In this document: in pieces, positions 41,545 through 49,560 of the stretch
How the letters are laid out: each line of letters opens with the position of its first letter
Numbering within the stretch: position 1 is the stretch's first letter
Source of the DNA: Aminicella lysinilytica
Lineage (GTDB): Bacteria > Bacillota > Clostridia > Peptostreptococcales > Anaerovoracaceae
DNA: 57,175 bases
Reading direction: 5' to 3'
Assembly (NCBI RefSeq): GCF_004362975.1
Contig: NZ_SNXO01000013.1
Span: forward strand, 1 to 57,175
Notes under the pieces: model-generated
Database searches by the model: none
Told to the model about the DNA's origin: nothing
What the model saw: only the letters and a program-made list of their open reading frames with translations
Position numbers and translations under genes: made by a program

Positions 41545-42093
41545 ATGGACGAAGAAAGAAAGAACGGCGCCGGGGAACGGCCGGCAGAGGACATGCATGA
41601 GGCCGGGGAACGCCCGGCTGAGGACCAGCCTAAGAACGCCGGCTGGAGCGACGACGCGGAAATGCACAGCCTCAACGAATATAAGGACTACGACGGCAAC
41701 AGTGACAAATACATGCCGAGAGAACTGCTGGAAGAAAAGAATATCGTCCTTTGTGTGATATTCTCTATCATCAGTTTCGGCATATATTACGTGTACTGGT
41801 TCTACACTCTGAGCAAGAAGATACAACTTCTGAATCATGAGGAACCTAGCTGTGTCGGCGAAGTACTGCTGTATTTCCTGATACCTTTCTATTGCCTGTA
41901 CTGGATGTATACCAGAGCCAGAACGACTATGGAGGCATCGAGAAAGTACTGGCATTACAACAGAGTGTCAGACGAGGGAGTTGCGTACCTTTTACTGGCC
42001 CTATTCGGGTTGGGAATAGTAGCAGTCGCTCTCATGCAGAACGACTTCAACAAGTTTGCCAGAGACATGAGCGAACTTCGCGGAAACAATTAG
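41545..42093 (+). CDS. DUF4234 membrane protein
   Basis: 182 aa. The first 60 residues are polar, with two copies of AGERPAED. They are followed by three or four hydrophobic segments beginning IVLCVIFSIISFGIYYVYWFY and a GIVAVALMQNDFNKFA end, typical of DUF4234. AAGGAG lies 6 bp before the ATG, 11 bp after the GGGtGRT stop, so it is the third gene of that operon. Function unknown. Confidence 0.8.
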   Translation: MDEERKNGAGERPAEDMHEAGERPAEDQPKNAGWSDDAEMHSLNEYKDYDGNSDKYMPRELLEEKNIVLCVIFSIISFGIYYVYWFYTLSKKIQLLNHEEPSCVGEVLLYFLIPFYCLYWMYTRARTTMEASRKYWHYNRVSDEGVAYLLLALFGLGIVAVALMQNDFNKFARDMSELRGNN

Positions 42094-42099
42094 AATATC

Positions 42100-42130
42100 A
42101 GGGACTGTCTGAGGACGGTCCCTATTATTT
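42100..42130 (+). terminator. Terminator after the DUF4234 gene
   Basis: AGGGACTGTC and GGACGGTCCCT form a hairpin (42100-42123) followed by ATTATTTTG. Confidence 0.75.
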
Positions 42131-42247
42131 TGTGGTATATTCTGACAATTTGTAGTATAATGACATAAAAGAGAAAAAAACAGGATAATAATCGGAATAG
42201 GCTTAGGGTGCAATGCTAATGCGTTTCACAACTATGGGGGACACATA

Positions 42248-44320
42248 ATGAAATATGCCGAATTCCACAGAGCAACTAAGGATTATTATCTTGGTATCCG
42301 CGCCCGGGCAGTGACATGGGACGGTAAGGACGCATACATAATGTATATATCCGATGAGACCAACGAGCATAAGAAGCGCATGGAACAGGAAGCGCTGCTG
42401 AATCTGGTGCCTGTGGGCATAGGAATATACACAATTGAAAATGGCACATTGAGACAGGTGTACATGAATGACAGGTACTACCTGATGATAGGAGAATCCA
42501 GAGAGAAGCGTAAGAAGAATGTGCAGGAAGGCTTTCTGGACTTCGTTCATCCCGATGATATGCCTGCTGTAAACGGGGCAGTGAAGAAGATGGTAGCCGG
42601 CAGCCAGGAAGAAACATTGGATCATCGTATCCTTTGCGGAAACGGTAAATATGTATGGTTCCGTCTGGTCGCCTCCGTAAGTAAACGAACAGATGACAAG
42701 TTGATCCTCTATTGCAGCTATGCGGATATTGATGATACTTATGCGGCGCAGGAAGCCCTGAAGAATGCCAACGCTGCCATTAAGAAGCAGTACGACCACG
42801 AGCTGTCACAGCGGGAGATGCTGGAGAGAGACAGTCTCATAGCGGTTCAGTTCAACGTCGATCAGGACAAGCTGATTTCTTATCGAATGAATAACGAACT
42901 CATTAAGGAATTTGAAAACGGTACAGCGGGGAATGCCATCAGGCCGGATCTTATGTCGGCAGCTCCTACAGAAGAAGAACGTGAAATCGTAGCCGACTTT
43001 TTCAGCAAAGAAAAGGCTGTGGAAAGGTATAACTCAGGCGTCAAGGAATTTTCGGCGGAATATCGCCGCCGGCTAAACGACGGCAGATACCACTGGCTTC
43101 GCTCTACCTGCATGCTTGCTCCCGATGAAAACGGGGACCTGATTTCATACACATATTGCAGAAGCATCGATATAGAGAAGAAGAAGGAACTGGTCGCCTA
43201 CAGTGTCATAGATGAAGACACTGATTTCGTTATGCTGCTGAATACCGTGGCCAATAAGGTCAGGCTCATACGCATAAGCGGCGATTATCATGACTCACCT
43301 TGGGTACTCAACAGGGAATTCAACTTTGACAGGACGCCTAAAGACGGCGCGCTGGAAACTGTTGAACCTGCTGACAGGGCTATGGTCTATGATTTCTTCG
43401 TTGAGGACAATCTCCTGGAAAGATTGAAAACAGAGCCACTGGTGCAGATCATCTACAGATATCACGGGCCGGATGGAAAGCGCCGTAGAAAGAAAATCAG
43501 AGCATTCTATCTTGACGAACTCCACGAGGATATCGTCATCGCCCGCAGAGACATCACCGACATATATGAAGAGGAGCAGGAACAAAAGCAAGCTTTGCAA
43601 ACTGCCCTGGATGAAGCCAGGCAGGCAAACAACGCCAAGAGCGACTTTTTGTCCCGTATTAGCCACGACCTGAGAACTCCCATGAACGTCATCATGGGAC
43701 TCACAGACCTGGCCATAGAGATCCCGGATCAGGGCAGCGAGATGAAGGAAACTTTAGCCCACATCAGCAGCTCAGCCCAGTACCTCCTCAGCCTCATCAA
43801 CGATTGCCTGGACATGGAGAAAATCACCAGCGGCAAGATCGAGTTGCATCCGAGCACTTATTCGCACGCGGATTTCTATGATAATGTGAAGGCAGTCATA
43901 GTGCCACTTTGCGAACAAAAAAAGATTAATTTTGTTATTGCTGACAAGAGTGATACGGCGCCGGCCATAATGGTTGACCGAGTGAGGATGGAACAGATAT
44001 TCTATAACCTTTTGTCCAATGCGGTAAAATTCACGCCGGAAGGCGGCAAGGTGGAAATGCTGATCGAGAACAAGCGCATCAAGGATGGCTATGTCAGCTA
44101 TGATTCCATAGTCCGTGATAGCGGCATAGGTATGACTCGGGAATTTCAGGAGCATATGTTTGAGGCCTTCACTCAGGAAGCCAATAATGTGACACCGGAT
44201 TATAAGGGGTCGGGTCTGGGCCTTGCCATAGTGAAGCAACTTGTGGATCTTATGGGTGGGAGGATTTCAGTGAAGAGCAGTCTCGGCAAGGGGACAGAGT
44301 TTACGGTACATTGCCTATAG
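42248..44320 (+). CDS. PAS-domain sensor histidine kinase
   Basis: 690-aa kinase without transmembrane helices. PAS-like modules at about 1-40 (apparently only the end of one), 45-165, 185-315 and a divergent one to 440; a short coiled coil leads to the H-box SHDLRTPMNVIMG with the phospho-acceptor His near 473. ATPase motifs: N-box NLLSNAVKFTP, G1 RDSGIGMT, G2 GSGLGLAIVKQLV. It ends right after the ATPase domain, with no receiver or Hpt domain, and no response regulator is adjacent, so the partner is elsewhere. The partial first PAS suggests N-terminal trimming. ATGGGGG precedes the ATG. Confidence 0.85.
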   Translation: MKYAEFHRATKDYYLGIRARAVTWDGKDAYIMYISDETNEHKKRMEQEALLNLVPVGIGIYTIENGTLRQVYMNDRYYLMIGESREKRKKNVQEGFLDFVHPDDMPAVNGAVKKMVAGSQEETLDHRILCGNGKYVWFRLVASVSKRTDDKLILYCSYADIDDTYAAQEALKNANAAIKKQYDHELSQREMLERDSLIAVQFNVDQDKLISYRMNNELIKEFENGTAGNAIRPDLMSAAPTEEEREIVADFFSKEKAVERYNSGVKEFSAEYRRRLNDGRYHWLRSTCMLAPDENGDLISYTYCRSIDIEKKKELVAYSVIDEDTDFVMLLNTVANKVRLIRISGDYHDSPWVLNREFNFDRTPKDGALETVEPADRAMVYDFFVEDNLLERLKTEPLVQIIYRYHGPDGKRRRKKIRAFYLDELHEDIVIARRDITDIYEEEQEQKQALQTALDEARQANNAKSDFLSRISHDLRTPMNVIMGLTDLAIEIPDQGSEMKETLAHISSSAQYLLSLINDCLDMEKITSGKIELHPSTYSHADFYDNVKAVIVPLCEQKKINFVIADKSDTAPAIMVDRVRMEQIFYNLLSNAVKFTPEGGKVEMLIENKRIKDGYVSYDSIVRDSGIGMTREFQEHMFEAFTQEANNVTPDYKGSGLGLAIVKQLVDLMGGRISVKSSLGKGTEFTVHCL

Positions 44321-44381
44321 ACGCTAAGATATTATATGATACCTTAGCAGAATTCATAAAATCATAACAAACCTTGCGACA

Positions 44382-44415
44382 AGAGGGCCCCGCGGTTTTA
44401 CCCGCAGGGCCCTCT
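44382..44415. terminator. GC-rich hairpin between the kinase and CAP genes
   Basis: AGAGGGCCC and GGGCCCTCT form a perfect 9-bp stem with inner CGCGG/CCGC pairs. It lacks a T run on either side, so it may work as a weak terminator for both convergent genes. Confidence 0.6.
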
Positions 44416-44472
44416 CGCTATGAGAATGAATTTAAACTATCATTGAAATCAGTTCAGACTGTGGAAGTCCAG

Positions 44473-45219
44473 CTAATAAACAGTGATAGTGCCGATTTTG
44501 ATTGTACCAAGGTTAAGGGTTCCAGAGCCTTTCTTCAGGCCCTTAATGGAACTGGAGTTGATTTTCACCAGTTTGCTTTTGCTGCACTTGATTTTCGGGC
44601 TGGTGATGCTGACCGTACAGTCATCTTTGCTTGTATTCTTCAGAGAATAACTGGTTGACTTGCCTTTTTTGATAGTGCTCTTATCAAGATCAAATTTCAG
44701 ATTCATGATGTTAGAGCCTGCGCTTACAGTAACGGCCTTGGTGTAGTTCTTATTTACAGGGCTCTTGCTTTTAGCCGCTGTATCAGAAATTGCGATATAC
44801 CAGTAGCTCTTGCCACCTGCTACGAATTTGGCAGCAGCCATACTTACGAACTCAGGAGAGCTATCGTCATCAGTGTCCTCGTCTTCTGTATCGTCGGTGA
44901 CATCAGTATCGTCTACATCAGTATCATCGGTGTCATCTACATCTGTATCTGTATCATCTGTGACATCACCGGTAAGGATTTCATCGTAGAAAGCTTTATA
45001 AGCAGCCTCTGCTGTACTTGCTTCTGTAACATAGGACAGAACGCTTTCTTCGTCAGTTTCGTAACCGTCCAGATCATCTGTCCCATCAGGAGTATATTCT
45101 TCGCTGTGATAGATGGCCTGTTCCGCGGCTCTCTGCATTGCATACTTTTCCAAAGCCTTATTCCATGTTACTTTGCAGTCATTGGTCGTACCGTATCCGG
45201 CGTTGAAGAGGGCCAGCAT
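44473..45219 (-). pseudogene. CAP/SCP-like secreted protein lacking its N-terminus
   Basis: The frame reads VTWNKALEKYAMQRAAEQAIYHS, later KFVAGGKSYWYIAIS, which fits a CAP (SCP-like) domain. It carries a Thr/Asp-rich insert of about 45 residues and ends in a Ser/Lys-rich beta domain. Translation cannot begin before MLALFNAG: the in-frame codons upstream encode plausible protein (IDFGDPIKIGFAGKYYQKTAYE) but reach a TGA about 80 bp upstream without a start, ribosome site or signal peptide. A promoter-like TATAAT lies near 45396-45401. I read it as a secreted protein gene that has lost its 5' end. Confidence 0.55.
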
Positions 45220-45423
45220 TTCATAGGCGGTCTTCTGATAGTACTTTCCGGCAAAACCGATTTTGATAGGATCGCCGAAATCGATATCTTCTTCAGTTCA
45301 TTCCCTTTCCGCGATGGTCGCTTGACAGGTGATATACTTGCTTTCCGCGCAGGTCTATCCGCTGCGGTTATATTCCAGTTATCGTATAGTCACATTATAC
45401 ACTTTAGCATACTAAAATGCAAT

Positions 45424-45873
45424 CTATTTTTTGTGCTTGCCCCAGTCAATATTTTCCTTGCGATAAAAGAGTGTATTCAGGATGACAGACGTCTGAGAAA
45501 TGCCGAAAAGCTGTATCTGCCCCAGCAGTTCGGCCAGCTCGTCGGAGTCGCTTACGGCCACGTGAAGCATGGCGTTGTAGGGCCCGATAATGTGGAAATG
45601 CGATTCTATCAGAGGACTGTTTTCACAAAAGGCACAAAAGGTATCGTACTTTTTCGGGTCGCAGTCTACGGTGACGAAGGCCTGAACGGTTTTGCCCATT
45701 TTCAGGTAGTTGATGTCCGCGTGATAGCCGTCGATGACGCCGCTTTCCTCGAGGCGCTTGATCCGCTCTGTCACCGCCGGAGATGACAGGTTGACCTGCC
45801 CGCTGATTTCTTTTATAGATGCCCTGCCGTTTTTCTGCAGATAGCTTAAGATTTTCAAGTCTGTATTGTCCAT
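45424..45873 (-). CDS. Lrp/AsnC-family transcriptional regulator
   Basis: 149-aa regulator: helix-turn-helix at residues 5-55 (NTDLKILSYLQKNGRASIKE, ISGQVNLSSPAVTERIKRL) and an RAM/effector domain (VQAFVTVDC, HIIGPYNAMLHVAV). GGGAGG lies 4 bp before the ATG at 45873, so 23 upstream codons are dropped. Ligands of the family are usually amino acids. An AT-rich inverted repeat upstream is a candidate autoregulatory site. Confidence 0.9.
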   Translation of the reverse strand: MDNTDLKILSYLQKNGRASIKEISGQVNLSSPAVTERIKRLEESGVIDGYHADINYLKMGKTVQAFVTVDCDPKKYDTFCAFCENSPLIESHFHIIGPYNAMLHVAVSDSDELAELLGQIQLFGISQTSVILNTLFYRKENIDWGKHKK

Positions 45874-45938
45874 GATGCCTCCCTGCGCGCCGATGTATGC
45901 TGCGGTCGCCGCGCCGTCCTGGGCCGCATTTTGCGCGC

Positions 45939-45985
45939 TCAAAATAAAATAAAGTTTTTGCTTAATATATTTTACTTTATTTTGA
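45939..45985 (-). promoter_or_regulatory. AT-rich inverted repeat upstream of lrp
   Basis: TCAAAATAAA...AAAG (45939-45954) mirrors CTTTATTTTGA (45975-45985). It lies 65-110 bp upstream of the Lrp start, where an Lrp octamer could bind. The rest of 45986-46280 holds no gene I can support. Confidence 0.5.
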
Positions 45986-46169
45986 AAAAACGGTCAACTA
46001 CCTTTGCGCCGATATATACAAAAAACCATAAAAAAGTATAATAATAATATAAATATTATCTCTCCGGGAGCTGCTTCAAGAGTTAGTTCTTCCATAGACG
46101 TCAACATCCCTACAACTTGTCTGTGGCAGAACGAGAAATTGGAGAAGTTCCCGTTTTCATTTTTTGATC

Positions 46170-46260
46170 TTCCGCATCCTCACAACTTCTGCATCTTCGC
46201 AGTTACGCGTTTTCGCAGTTACGCGTTTTCGCAGCTTCCGATTCCTCACAACTTCTGCGG
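46170..46260. repeat. Short degenerate repeats (TTCGCAGTTACGCG and CCTCACAACTTCTGC)
   Basis: TTCGCAGTTACGCGTTT occurs twice in tandem and is bracketed by two copies of CCTCACAACTTCTGC about 66 bp apart. No coding or RNA assignment. It lies just upstream of the small membrane protein promoter. Confidence 0.7.
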
Positions 46261-46280
46261 TTATTTTCCGCGAAATGTGG

Positions 46281-46286
46281 TATAAT
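46281..46286 (+). promoter_or_regulatory. Extended -10 promoter of the small Cys-rich protein
   Basis: TGG-TATAAT at 46278-46286 is an extended -10 with no good -35. Transcription would begin near 46293, which rules out the ATG-like start at 46291 and supports 46309. Confidence 0.55.
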
Positions 46287-46308
46287 CATCTTGGTCGGAG
46301 GTGATATA

Positions 46309-46509
46309 ATGGAATACTTTATGAGTCATATTGTAGATATAATAATTATTGGAGTAGTACTGGCGGCAGTTTGCCTGGCCTGGGCCTGGATGACAGCCAA
46401 AAACGACGCAAGTCGCAAAGCGGACGGTGAAGAGGTCCACGATTGCAGCCTTGGCTGCAGCAGTTGCTCCAGTTTCAGCAGTTGCAATAAATCTGAGAAA
46501 AAGAATTAG
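46309..46509 (+). CDS. Small membrane protein resembling FeoB-associated Cys-rich proteins
   Basis: 66 aa: one N-terminal transmembrane helix (IVDIIIIGVVLAAVCLAWAWM), a short basic stretch, then a Cys/Ser-rich tail CSLGCSSCSSFSSCN with four cysteines. FeoB-associated proteins of Clostridia have this layout, but no feoA/feoB is in the window, so it is an orphan or lies away from its partner. GGAGGTG lies 6 bp before the ATG at 46309. Confidence 0.6.
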   Translation: MEYFMSHIVDIIIIGVVLAAVCLAWAWMTAKNDASRKADGEEVHDCSLGCSSCSSFSSCNKSEKKN

Positions 46510-46569
46510 AAATGAATTAGGATTGAATTAGTAATGATCAGAATCAGAATCAAATAGGATCATATGGCG

Positions 46570-46599
46570 GCCCGCAGGCAGAACTGCGGGCTGTTTTTT
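46570..46599 (+). terminator. Terminator after the small Cys-rich protein
   Basis: GCCCGCAG and CTGCGGGC form a perfect 8-bp stem (46570-46591) followed by TGTTTTTT. Element B begins 7 bp later. Confidence 0.88.
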
Positions 46600-46709
46600 G
46601 TAGTAGGCTATCGTTCCATCAATGGTACCTTTATACATAAGTTCATGCATAATTCTGGCCATCGGAATGTACCCGTAATCCTGGACAGTGGTATATACCA
46701 CAGGTTGCC

Positions 46710-47063
46710 CGCACCTTTTCTCAACGATTTGGACCTATAAGTGCGTCTGCGCACTTATAGCCTCTTATCAAGGAATCAAGGTGCGTTTTTGGCATTCTAA
46801 TTTTCATTTCCGCACTTATCAGCCGTTCTCAGAGCATGGAGGTGCGCATATTGGAATTCCAACAATTATCCGCGCACTTATCCACTTTTTTAAAGGAACA
46901 GAAGTGCGTTTAAGTTATGATATGCAGCCATATAATGGAATTAATGGGTAAAACATCCATTGACGCGCACCTCGACCTATTTGATTCAGCCAATAAGTGC
47001 GAGTTTGGTTTACAATAATATAAAATACGCACTATCGTTCCGGATATTGGGCCAATACGTGCG
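46710..47063. repeat. 31-bp-phased array of alternating CGCAC/GTGCG motifs (copy B)
   Basis: Motif starts: 46710-, 46741+, 46750-, 46781+, 46811-, 46842+, 46873-, 46904+, 46966-, 46997+, 47028-, 47059+. The intervals (31, 9, 31, 30, 31, 31, 31, 62, 31, 31, 31) equal those of copy A one for one, although intervening bases have diverged. Extended half-sites are AAGTGCG and CGCACTTAT; GGAATTCC is kept in one unit. Confidence 0.92.
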
Positions 47064-47066
47064 CGA

Positions 47067-47154
47067 AGAACTTTCAACCCAGTATCGGAGGACTTTCAAC
47101 CCAGTATCGGAGGACTTTCAACCCAGTATCGGAGTACTTTCACCCCAGTATCGG
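47067..47154. repeat. Four 22-bp tandem repeats at the end of array copy B
   Basis: AGGACTTTCAACCCAGTATCGG repeated four times with few changes, directly after the last GTGCG. It occupies the place of the unrelated 20-bp repeats of copy A. Confidence 0.9.
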
Positions 47155-47747
47155 AGGATATTTCCCACATCTTGGGTCCGCGGGCGAGCCTACCCAAAGG
47201 GCTCTGGACCGCGATGCCAGGTTTGGAAATATTCATGTTCCAAACACCAGAATATTCTCCAACAACTTTTTCGTTGCTGTACTTTGCATATAAGTCTAGG
47301 ATCGTGATGGGAAATGGGCATCCAAATTGCGCAAAAAGCACCCTGAAGTGGGCCTGAATTATGGCTGCCAGGGCCGAATTGAAATGCTTACATCGCCTGA
47401 AACGCTTGCGCTACAAGGCCTACGGCCGTCCGCTGGCCGCGTGGCCACTCCCTGCCTCAAGTCGGCAGGGACGTTTTTGATCAAGGTTTGCGAAGATGAA
47501 TAGGTTGATGCATAAACTTGTGCATAAAGGTACCATTGATGGAACAATAGCCAACCTGCATAAACTATTATCCGCACCACCACCCAGCGCCGTGCCGTCC
47601 GCGCCGCCACCCAGCGCCGTCACCCAGCGCCGCCACCTAACGCTGGCTGTCCGTGCCGGCTGCACCGCCAGACCCGAAAATCCGTGCGAAGCCACAATCC
47701 GGCAGGGTATATTTTGTACTAAACACACAAATAATCCACAAACCCCC

Positions 47748-47775
47748 TTGACTTATCGCTTTAATATGTTACTAT
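47748..47775 (+). promoter_or_regulatory. Promoter of the histidine operon
   Basis: TTGACT (47748-47753), 16-bp spacer, TACTAT (47770-47775), 33 bp before hisZ. No T-box or attenuator is seen. The 195 bp between element B and this promoter hold only GC-rich CACCCAGCGCCG repeats (near 47575-47640). Confidence 0.6.
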
Positions 47776-47807
47776 GGTAAAGTATCATCAAAAAAATGGG
47801 AGGTAAC

Positions 47808-48929
47808 ATGAGAATCGACAGAAACAGAATGAACACGGAAGAGAAAGCCATGCTCGAGCTCCACTCTTTGTACCAGAAGTTCGGATACTCCAGGTATAAG
47901 ATGGGCAAATTCGAAGAGTACGACCTTTACGTGCGCAACAAAGACTTCATTCCCACTGAGAGCATCATTACGTTCAACGACATGAACGGCAAGCTCATGG
48001 CTTTGAAGCCAGACCTGACACTATCAATAGTCAAGAACTACAGACACATTCCCGGTTTTGTTCAGAAAGTCTACTACAGCGAGAACATCTACCGGGCATC
48101 TTTGAGCGCCCACGCCCATCGCGAGATCATGCAGACCGGCCTTGAATGTATGGGAGACATCGACCTTTACCAGATATTCGAAGTCACCATGCTGGCAGCG
48201 AGGAGCCTAGCCGCCGTGAGCAGCGACTACATATTGGAAGTTTCCCATATGGGCCTCATCGCAGACATACTCCATCCTCTCCCGGAGGATATAAAGGAAC
48301 AGATATTACGGTGCATCGGCGAGAAGAACATCCATGAGATCCACGAAATCGGCGAAGCCCATCATATAGACGAAAACATCATACGGTCATTGGAAATACT
48401 GGTATCCACCTACGGCGACTACCGGAAAGTCCTCAAGAAACTCGAGACCCTGCCCCTTGGACAACAAGGCAGACAGGCCCTCGACCAGCTGTCACAAGTC
48501 CTCGGCCTCATGGCCCGGAACAAAATGGCAACCAAAGTCAACCTGGACTTTTCCATAGTCAACGATCTGACATACTACAGCGGATTCCTGTACAAAGGTT
48601 TTGTCAACGGAGTCCCAAGCGCCGTTCTTTCCGGCGGTCAATACGACAAGCTCATGGAGAGAATGGGAAAAGAAGGCGGGGCCATCGGCTTTGCTGTATA
48701 CCTGGATAACCTGGACCGTCTCGATGCCGGCGAAAAGAATTTCGACGTCGATGTGGTCTTTATTTATGATGAAAATGACGACATGGAAACCGTATACCGC
48801 ACGGTCCGCGATCACACCGCGTCGGGCAATTCCGTCCTGGTGGAACGAGCCGTGCCGAAGAAACTCCGCGCCAGGCGCGTGATAAAGTTAAAGGAAGGCG
48901 AGGTGGTCACAGTTGAACAAAATGATTAA
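47808..48929 (+). CDS. hisZ: HisZ, regulatory subunit of ATP phosphoribosyltransferase
   Basis: HisRS-like paralogue without aminoacylation activity that activates short-form HisG. The core resembles class II synthetase motifs (FITFNDMNGKLMALKPDLTLSI, then a motif 3-like GGQYDKLM and GGAIGFAVYLD). 373 aa from the ATG at 47808, which has GGGAGG 4 bp upstream. First gene of the his operon; it overlaps hisG by 17 bp. Confidence 0.93.
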   Translation: MRIDRNRMNTEEKAMLELHSLYQKFGYSRYKMGKFEEYDLYVRNKDFIPTESIITFNDMNGKLMALKPDLTLSIVKNYRHIPGFVQKVYYSENIYRASLSAHAHREIMQTGLECMGDIDLYQIFEVTMLAARSLAAVSSDYILEVSHMGLIADILHPLPEDIKEQILRCIGEKNIHEIHEIGEAHHIDENIIRSLEILVSTYGDYRKVLKKLETLPLGQQGRQALDQLSQVLGLMARNKMATKVNLDFSIVNDLTYYSGFLYKGFVNGVPSAVLSGGQYDKLMERMGKEGGAIGFAVYLDNLDRLDAGEKNFDVDVVFIYDENDDMETVYRTVRDHTASGNSVLVERAVPKKLRARRVIKLKEGEVVTVEQND

Positions 48930-49560
48930 TGTGGCGCTGCCAAAGGGCAGGCTGGGCAAAAAAGTTTACGACATGTTCGAACTGGCCGGCTATGAATGCC
49001 CCGCTATTAAAGAAGATAACCGCAAGCTGATATTTGAGAATGAAGAGAAAGGCATACGCTATTTCTGGGTCAAACCCAGCGACGTGACAATCTATGTGGA
49101 GCGAGGCGCCGCCGACATCGGCATCGCCGGCAAAGACATACTGCTGGAGTACGAGCCGGACGTTTTCGAGCTCCTGGACCTGGGCTTAGGCAAGTGCAAA
49201 ATGGCCGTCGCGGCGCCGGAGAACATCCGCGAAGTCACCGACAGGACATTGCGCGTGGCAACTAAATTCCCCAACATTACCAGGGACTTTTACCATAAAG
49301 AAAGCCGTGACATCGACATTATCAACCTTCACGGCAGCATAGAGCTGGCACCGGTAGTCGGTCTGTCAGACGTCATCGTGGATATAGTGGAAACAGGAAA
49401 AACACTCAGGGAAAATCATCTGGAAGTCATCGAGGATGTGGTGCAGATCAGCGCTCGCCTCATTGCCAACAAGGCCAGTTTCCGTTTCAAAACGGCGGAA
49501 ATCGAATCCCTACGGGACGCCCTGGCCGCTCAGATAGCACCAAAGGAGGCCGCCAAATGA
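48913..49560 (+). CDS. hisG: ATP phosphoribosyltransferase, short form
   Basis: Catalyses the first step of histidine synthesis (ATP + PRPP). At 215 aa it lacks the C-terminal regulatory domain, so it needs HisZ. INVALPKGRLGKK, ERGAADIGIAGKDIL and the PRPP loop DIVETGKTLREN are present. I prefer TTG at 48913, since AGGTGG lies 6 bp before it; the ATG at 48922 would be 15 bp from that site. Overlaps hisC by four bases. Confidence 0.93.
   Translation: MNKMINVALPKGRLGKKVYDMFELAGYECPAIKEDNRKLIFENEEKGIRYFWVKPSDVTIYVERGAADIGIAGKDILLEYEPDVFELLDLGLGKCKMAVAAPENIREVTDRTLRVATKFPNITRDFYHKESRDIDIINLHGSIELAPVVGLSDVIVDIVETGKTLRENHLEVIEDVVQISARLIANKASFRFKTAEIESLRDALAAQIAPKEAAK

Larger units (their letters stand above)
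46606..47552. mobile_element. 947-bp non-coding element with 47-bp inverted ends (element B)
   Basis: The left end (46606-46652) begins GGCTATCGTTCCATCAATGG; the inverted right end (47552-47506) begins GGCTATTGTTCCATCAATGG and the two agree at about 40 of 47 positions. Inside are the 31-bp-phased array, four 22-bp repeats and a GC-rich segment (47173-47212) also found at 56.78 kb. No protein is supported: the frames are open only because repeats lack stops. Likely a non-autonomous mobile or foldback element. Confidence 0.7.

Noticed and set aside
45106-45786. 226-aa plus-strand frame
   Set aside because: It is antisense to the CAP gene and lrp, with no ribosome site or family features.
46960-47307. 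Open frame in element B similar to one at 56676-57071 (shared residues such as GQYVRE and PKGSGPR)
   Set aside because: The similarity follows from the repeated DNA. The 31-bp phase is not compatible with a protein repeat, there is no ribosome site, and copy A has a stop in the same frame.
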